Shown here: one piece after another, positions 60,288-64,000 of the stretch
Position numbering within the stretch: position 1 is the stretch's first letter
How the letters are laid out: each line of letters begins with the position of its first letter
Source: Gammaproteobacteria bacterium
GTDB lineage: Bacteria; Pseudomonadota; Gammaproteobacteria; Steroidobacterales; Steroidobacteraceae
Reading direction: 5' to 3'
Assembly: GCA_028293725.1 (NCBI GenBank)
Contig: JAQGOE010000070.1
Coordinates: 13,650 to 77,649, forward strand
DNA: 64,000 nucleotides
The notes under the pieces: generated by a model
Told to the model about the DNA's origin: nothing
Seen by the model: the letters and a program-made list of their open reading frames with translations, nothing else
The model's database searches: none
Program-made: the position numbers and the translations under genes

Positions 60288-61148
60288 TCAGAATCGATAC
60301 ATGACGAATGCGCCATACACCCGCTGCGTTTTGTCGGTCGTCACGGGGCTGTCCGCGGCATCTCCCTGCAGCCTTCCGTAACTCACGTGTGCTGCAAGTG
60401 ACCAATGGTCCGTCAGTATGTAGCTGGCGCCCGCTGATCCACCCAAGAAGTCGATTCCGCTTCTAGCGCGATACGGTGCGATGCCGGCGATCTCGCTTTG
60501 AGCGGCGTCTATACCGAAGAAGGTCATCGCATACTGGTTGTTGACCCACGTTAATTCGGGTCCGATGGTCAATGTCAGACGTTGCGTTGCATGGTACTTC
60601 GCTTCGACACCGAGCGATGCGAGCACGCCTTCGTTATGGCCGCCTACGGAAACAGACCCGCGGACCGACAACCAGTCTATGTTATAGCTGGCAAACATCC
60701 CACCACGCGCGGTTCCGGGGATGTCACCCCAACCACGCAGGACAGGGTCGTCGCTTGCTCGTCGCGGCTTGCGGGCATCGCCGCCAACGTCGAGTCCGAC
60801 CGCCCAATGTTCGGTATGCAGGAGATAGGCGCCGATTCCGGCTGGTGCTCCACTCCCTGGAACCCCTCCGATGAAATATCGGTCATAGCTGATGCTTATG
60901 AGAGGAAGGCCACGGGTGAAATCGTAGCGACTCCCGGGATACCGCGCCGCGTTGATGACGCCGGCGCCCACTTGAAACTTCCACTTGTCTTCGAATGGGT
61001 CGCGCGCGCTCGAGTTGTCATTTTCGTCCGCTGTGGTGGACTGTGCAGCGTCGGCCGCGGTGCTGTCCTCTGCTGCCGCAGACCGCATACTGTTAGTCAA
61101 GAGAGCGAGTGGCAAGAATAAACCGAGGACCATGCGGCGGAGATTCAT
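60288..61148 (-). CDS. MipA/OmpV-family outer-membrane protein
   Basis: The protein has 286 residues from the ATG at 61146-61148. A signal peptide (MVLGLFLPLALLTNSMRSAAA) is followed by an acidic spacer and a MipA/OmpV barrel: WKFQVGAGVINAARYPGSRYDFTRGLPLISISYDRYF (pieces), IGAYLLHTEHWAVGLDVGGDARKPR, GLEVKYHATQR-like strands, LTIGPELTWVNNQYAMTFFGIDAAQS and a C-terminal YGAFVMYRF with terminal Phe. In other bacteria the family links to peptidoglycan enzymes or is induced by cations and antimicrobial compounds. It is convergent with the oxidase operon and divergent from the two-component genes, which may regulate it. Confidence 0.87.
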   Translation of the reverse strand: MNLRRMVLGLFLPLALLTNSMRSAAAEDSTAADAAQSTTADENDNSSARDPFEDKWKFQVGAGVINAARYPGSRYDFTRGLPLISISYDRYFIGGVPGSGAPAGIGAYLLHTEHWAVGLDVGGDARKPRRASDDPVLRGWGDIPGTARGGMFASYNIDWLSVRGSVSVGGHNEGVLASLGVEAKYHATQRLTLTIGPELTWVNNQYAMTFFGIDAAQSEIAGIAPYRARSGIDFLGGSAGASYILTDHWSLAAHVSYGRLQGDAADSPVTTDKTQRVYGAFVMYRF

Positions 61149-61411
61149 CGTTTGCGTTCCATTGACGAATTTGGAGGTGACGGCCTCGGGGGGCCGCATT
61201 CGATGATCGTAGGAGATCAAGTCTTACTGCTCGCTTACCGAGGTCACCTTTTGTGCTGGCTCGTCGAGGCGCTGGGAATTGCCGTCGTTGGGGTTTCCCG
61301 TAAGTCGCCCGTAAGGGTTCGAACGCTAATATCCTACATGCGTTGAAAATCACTGCCTGACACGGACAAAATGCACAATCCTGTTCGTCCCCGGATTCGA
61401 GACGAAGTCAT

Positions 61412-62098
61412 ATGAACCGAGTCGCCCTGGTCGAGGACCACCAGCGCTTGTCGGCGCTTTTGGTCAAGGCACTGCTCAACGCCGGCATTGAGACCGACGT
61501 TTTCGACCAGATGGAGCCGGCGTCGCTCGCCGCCGGCAATAACGCCTACGCCGTGGTCGTCATCGACCGTGGCTTACCTGACGGCGATGGACTGGATCTC
61601 GTGAGGCGACTGCGCGCGGCTGGGATTCGAACTCCCTGCCTGATGTTGACGGCCCGGGATGCCTTGCATGATCGGGTAGAAGGACTCGAATCGGGTGCTG
61701 ACGATTATTTGACCAAGCCGTTTTCCATGGACGAATTCGTGGCGCGCGTTCGTGCGTTGATGCGCCGTCCGCCAGCGCTGCAAAGTCTGACCCCCGAATT
61801 CGGCGACATCCAGCTTCGTCCGGACGAGGGCTGTATGACGTGCGGGTCCGAAAGGGTGACGCTTGCGCCGGCCGAATTGCAGATCATGGTTGTTTTGATC
61901 CGAGCCGGCGGTACGACGGTGCGCCGCTCAGCCCTCGAGGTGGCGGCTTGGGGTCTCGGTGAAGCTGTCACGCCGAACGCTCTCGATGTCGCAATGCACC
62001 GACTGAAAAGAAAACTAGTGGCGATCAACTCTACCTTGCAGATCGTCAACGCTCGAGGGTACGGGTATGCACTTCGCTTCCTCCAGCTTGCTACGTAG
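61412..62098 (+). CDS. OmpR/PhoB-type response regulator
   Basis: The 228-residue protein has a receiver domain with acidic pocket E8/D9, phospho-acceptor Asp52 in VVVIDRGLPDGDG and Lys102 in YLTKPF, and a C-terminal winged helix (about 130-225) with VTLAPAELQIMVVLIRAGGTTVRRSALE and NALDVAMHRLKRKLV. Its gene overlaps that of the histidine kinase by 32 bp. The divergent MipA/OmpV gene starts 263 bp upstream in the other direction, so that gene is a plausible target. Confidence 0.93.
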   Translation: MNRVALVEDHQRLSALLVKALLNAGIETDVFDQMEPASLAAGNNAYAVVVIDRGLPDGDGLDLVRRLRAAGIRTPCLMLTARDALHDRVEGLESGADDYLTKPFSMDEFVARVRALMRRPPALQSLTPEFGDIQLRPDEGCMTCGSERVTLAPAELQIMVVLIRAGGTTVRRSALEVAAWGLGEAVTPNALDVAMHRLKRKLVAINSTLQIVNARGYGYALRFLQLAT

Positions 62099-63488
62099 CC
62101 TGGCTGTGCAGTTGCTGTGCACCTATGTGGCAGCACTGATGTTGACGGTGGGCTCCATCGCGGGTGTCATTTGGTTCGGCTCCAGCCAGGTTGCCGGTGT
62201 GACCAGTCAAGTGCAATTGCGGAAGCTCGCCGAAATGATCGAGGCAGGCATCCGGTTCGACTCGGCGGGAGTGCCGGTCAGCATTGAGTCGCTTCCCTAT
62301 GATCTCTCGTGGGTATTTCACGATTTCGCGGCCGATGTGAAATATCGAATTCTCGACCGGTCCGGCGACGTGATGGTGGGTTCCGAGGCTGACGCAGTCG
62401 TGCTCGCCCCACCCGGTCAGCCATTCGATTCGACACTGAGCTCATTCACGCTCAGTTCCGGCGGCGAGACGCTGCTCGTTAGAACGGAACCGGTGATGCA
62501 TGGAACGCGGACCTATTATGTCCAAGTCGCGATCAGCACGCGGTTCTCGGCGTTCGTGCGAGCGGTCACCGCTCGCATACGGCTCACCGATACGTTGAAA
62601 TTCGCGCTTGCTTCGGTGGTGCTGGTTACCGTCGCCGTTTACTTCACGTTGCGTAGAGTACTGAAGCCGTTGCGCGCCACCTCCGCCGCCGCGGCAGGTA
62701 TCGATGCGCGTAACATATCAAAGCGACTGTCGACGCAAAATCTTCCGATCGAATTCCTTCCGGTTGTCGAAGCATTCAATCTTACGCTCGATCGGTTGGA
62801 AAAAGGATACAACGTACAACGCGCATTCCTGGCAGACGCGGCCCATGAATTGAAAACTCCGCTGGCCCTGGTCCGCGCGCAAATCGATATGGGCGGCACC
62901 ACCGATCGGGACGTTCTGCTTCATGATCTTGATTTCATGGCGCGCCAGGTCAATCAACTGTTGCATCTGGCCGAAGCGAGCGAGACTCAGAATTATGTGT
63001 TCGAGTCTGTTGACGTGAGCGCGGTGGTGGAGGATGTCGCCGATTATTTGCGACGCCTGGCGGAACGCCGCGAAGTATATGTGGACATCCGCTGCGCCCC
63101 GCGGACTGTTGTCCTGGATGCGGACAAAGGAGCGTTGTTCATGCTCCTCAAGAATCTCATGGAAAACGCCATCCAACACTCGCCCGTCGGCGGCATCGTT
63201 GGGGTGACGGTCGATAACGATCATCTGTACATCCGCGACGAAGGGCCGGGAATTGCAGCGGATGAGCTACCGAAGCTGTTCAGGCGATTCTGGCGAGGTC
63301 CAACGCGTCGCAATGAAGGTGCGGGACTTGGGCTTTCAATCTGTGCGGAGATTGCTGCTGCACACAGATGGGAGGTGACTGCGCGGAGTACTGGAGGTGG
63401 GGCGGGGTTCGAGCTCTCCTTCCGCGTCGGCGCGGGGACGAGTTCTGCTGAGGGTATTGACGGAAGTCCTCAAGGGGTGAGGTCTTGA
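62067..63488 (+). CDS. Sensor histidine kinase
   Basis: The 473-residue protein has a membrane helix at about 13-35, a periplasmic domain of about 130 residues and a second helix near 178-195 (LKFALASVVLVTVAVYFTL). A HAMP-like linker precedes the phospho-accepting His260 in FLADAAHELKTPLALVRAQ. The ATPase domain has the N box LLKNLMENAIQHSP, the G1 box YIRDEGPGIAADELPKLFRRFWRG and the G2 box NEGAGLGLSICAEIA. It should phosphorylate the response regulator encoded just upstream. The periplasmic sensor has no recognised ligand motif. Confidence 0.93.
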   Translation: MHFASSSLLRSLAVQLLCTYVAALMLTVGSIAGVIWFGSSQVAGVTSQVQLRKLAEMIEAGIRFDSAGVPVSIESLPYDLSWVFHDFAADVKYRILDRSGDVMVGSEADAVVLAPPGQPFDSTLSSFTLSSGGETLLVRTEPVMHGTRTYYVQVAISTRFSAFVRAVTARIRLTDTLKFALASVVLVTVAVYFTLRRVLKPLRATSAAAAGIDARNISKRLSTQNLPIEFLPVVEAFNLTLDRLEKGYNVQRAFLADAAHELKTPLALVRAQIDMGGTTDRDVLLHDLDFMARQVNQLLHLAEASETQNYVFESVDVSAVVEDVADYLRRLAERREVYVDIRCAPRTVVLDADKGALFMLLKNLMENAIQHSPVGGIVGVTVDNDHLYIRDEGPGIAADELPKLFRRFWRGPTRRNEGAGLGLSICAEIAAAHRWEVTARSTGGGAGFELSFRVGAGTSSAEGIDGSPQGVRS

Positions 63489-63694
63489 GTGAAGAAATCT
63501 CTGCGAATTCGGGTAGCTTGCGCAGCAACACGAGCTTCTTTCTGGAGATCCTGGTGAGTCTCTGCCTGGATATGCTGGACAGCATCTTTCTGGACTGGAT
63601 CTGGCCGTTTGCGTGGACATATGAGGCCCTTCACGGGGCTCTCGATTTCGCTTTTCTCGCCGACTACGAGCTTCAGGCGGCGATGCGCGCCTGA
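63485..63694 (+). CDS. Possible small membrane-associated protein after the kinase
   Basis: A TTG overlapping the kinase stop (TTGA) opens 69 codons encoding a hydrophobic, aromatic-rich peptide (FFLEILVSLCLDMLDSIFLD, then WIWPFAWTYEALHGALDFAF). No family match. It ends 22 bases past the end of the convergent NYN gene, which it overlaps. The TTG start lacks strong support, so this may not be a gene. Confidence 0.3.
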   Translation: MSEEISANSGSLRSNTSFFLEILVSLCLDMLDSIFLDWIWPFAWTYEALHGALDFAFLADYELQAAMRA

Positions 63695-64000
63695 CCGTCG
63701 ACAGGGGCGGGCTTGGGAAAGGCCGACACTACGCCGTCCACATGTTCGTTCAACTCGTCACTGACTTGTTGCCACAGTGGATCGAGCAGGAACTCCACGC
63801 CTTCTCGCCGTGCAAGCTTTGCCGCCGGTACAAAATCGCTGTCACCCGTCACGAGAATCAACGTATCGACCTGATGCTTGAGGGTCATGCTGGCGATATC
63901 CAGGCCAATACGCATATCCACTCCTTTTTGACGAAGCCCGAAGTTCACGTCTCGCTCACTAATTTCTCGCCAAGCCGCAATGAACTCCTGCAATTCGCGT
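63673..64000 (-). CDS. NYN-domain (LabA/DUF88-like) protein, C-terminal part, runs off the window
   Basis: The open frame continues past the right edge, so the true start is not visible. The readable 109 residues show GVDMRIGLDIASMTLKHQVD, then TLILVTGDSDFVPAAKLARREGVEFLLDP: the central Asp, GDSDF motif and following helix of NYN (PIN-related) putative RNases such as LabA. The tail NEHVDGVVSAF follows. The first acidic residue of the active site (usually xDxxN near the start) is outside the window. Confidence 0.82.
   Translation of the reverse strand, partial: RELQEFIAAWREISERDVNFGLRQKGVDMRIGLDIASMTLKHQVDTLILVTGDSDFVPAAKLARREGVEFLLDPLWQQVSDELNEHVDGVVSAFPKPAPVDGQARIAA

Overview
The window is 64 kb of GC-rich proteobacterial chromosome. 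Four outer-membrane traits stand out: large TonB-dependent receptors, periplasmic PQQ dehydrogenases, many periplasmic c-type cytochromes and MipA/OmpV proteins. Together with the family mix they suggest an aerobic gram-negative oligotroph, perhaps of the Steroidobacteraceae type. That placement is inference; no rRNA, tRNA, CRISPR array, transposase or phage gene was seen.

Positions 1-16.5 kb look like a regulon for quinate/shikimate-type compounds or their esters. It holds a shikimate dehydrogenase-like gene (cut by the window edge), a small cytochrome c, a secreted esterase, a TonB receptor, a periplasmic PQQ dehydrogenase, a ThuA-like protein, a TetR regulator, a secreted beta-propeller protein, an MFS importer, a type II dehydroquinase and the first ~60 residues of a broken 3-dehydroshikimate dehydratase (quiC). 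A 14-bp near-palindrome (consensus KRACTAGNTNGTYM) recurs six times, always between genes and mostly upstream of these units, so I read it as the operator of the TetR protein at 8436-9131. Inside this block sits an operon of intradiol dioxygenase, 2-oxo-acid hydratase and HpcH/HpaI aldolase (10.4-12.9 kb).

Positions 16.5-29.5 kb hold a solute-binding-protein-like gene overlapping a TPR/2OG-Fe(II) oxygenase gene, then a LysR regulator divergent from a cytoplasmic reductive-dehalogenase homologue. The dehalogenase gene is followed by 4-hydroxybenzoate hydroxylase (pobA), an FAH-family hydrolase, an IclR regulator and a TonB receptor; a VOC protein and an MFS transporter lie beyond. This looks like a module that dehalogenates a halo-4-hydroxybenzoate and passes 4-hydroxybenzoate to protocatechuate.

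Positions 29.7-42 kb are a second aromatic (vanillate-like) regulon: a GH39-like glycosidase, an HD protein, a TonB receptor, a SnoaL-like protein, a TetR regulator, a Rieske oxygenase, a PQQ/cytochrome c dehydrogenase, an aromatic acid symporter and a Tat-exported amidohydrolase. A 13-bp palindrome, TTAACANYGYTAA, lies at four promoter positions here.

Positions 42-55 kb are accessory and housekeeping: an MscS channel with a cyclic-nucleotide domain, several broken genes, a low-GC repeat-bearing lipoprotein, a VapBC-like toxin-antitoxin pair, a sulfite dehydrogenase with a dihaem cytochrome, and small stress or membrane proteins. Positions 55.3-60.3 kb encode an aa3-type cytochrome oxidase whose subunit II carries two haem c domains and which has two subunit III-like proteins. 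The window ends with a MipA/OmpV protein, an OmpR/histidine-kinase pair and a partial NYN-domain gene.

A structured dispersed repeat occurs at 7367-7467 and 52352-52436. Its helices differ by compensatory changes while its Shine-Dalgarno segment is constant, and each copy sits directly before a start codon.
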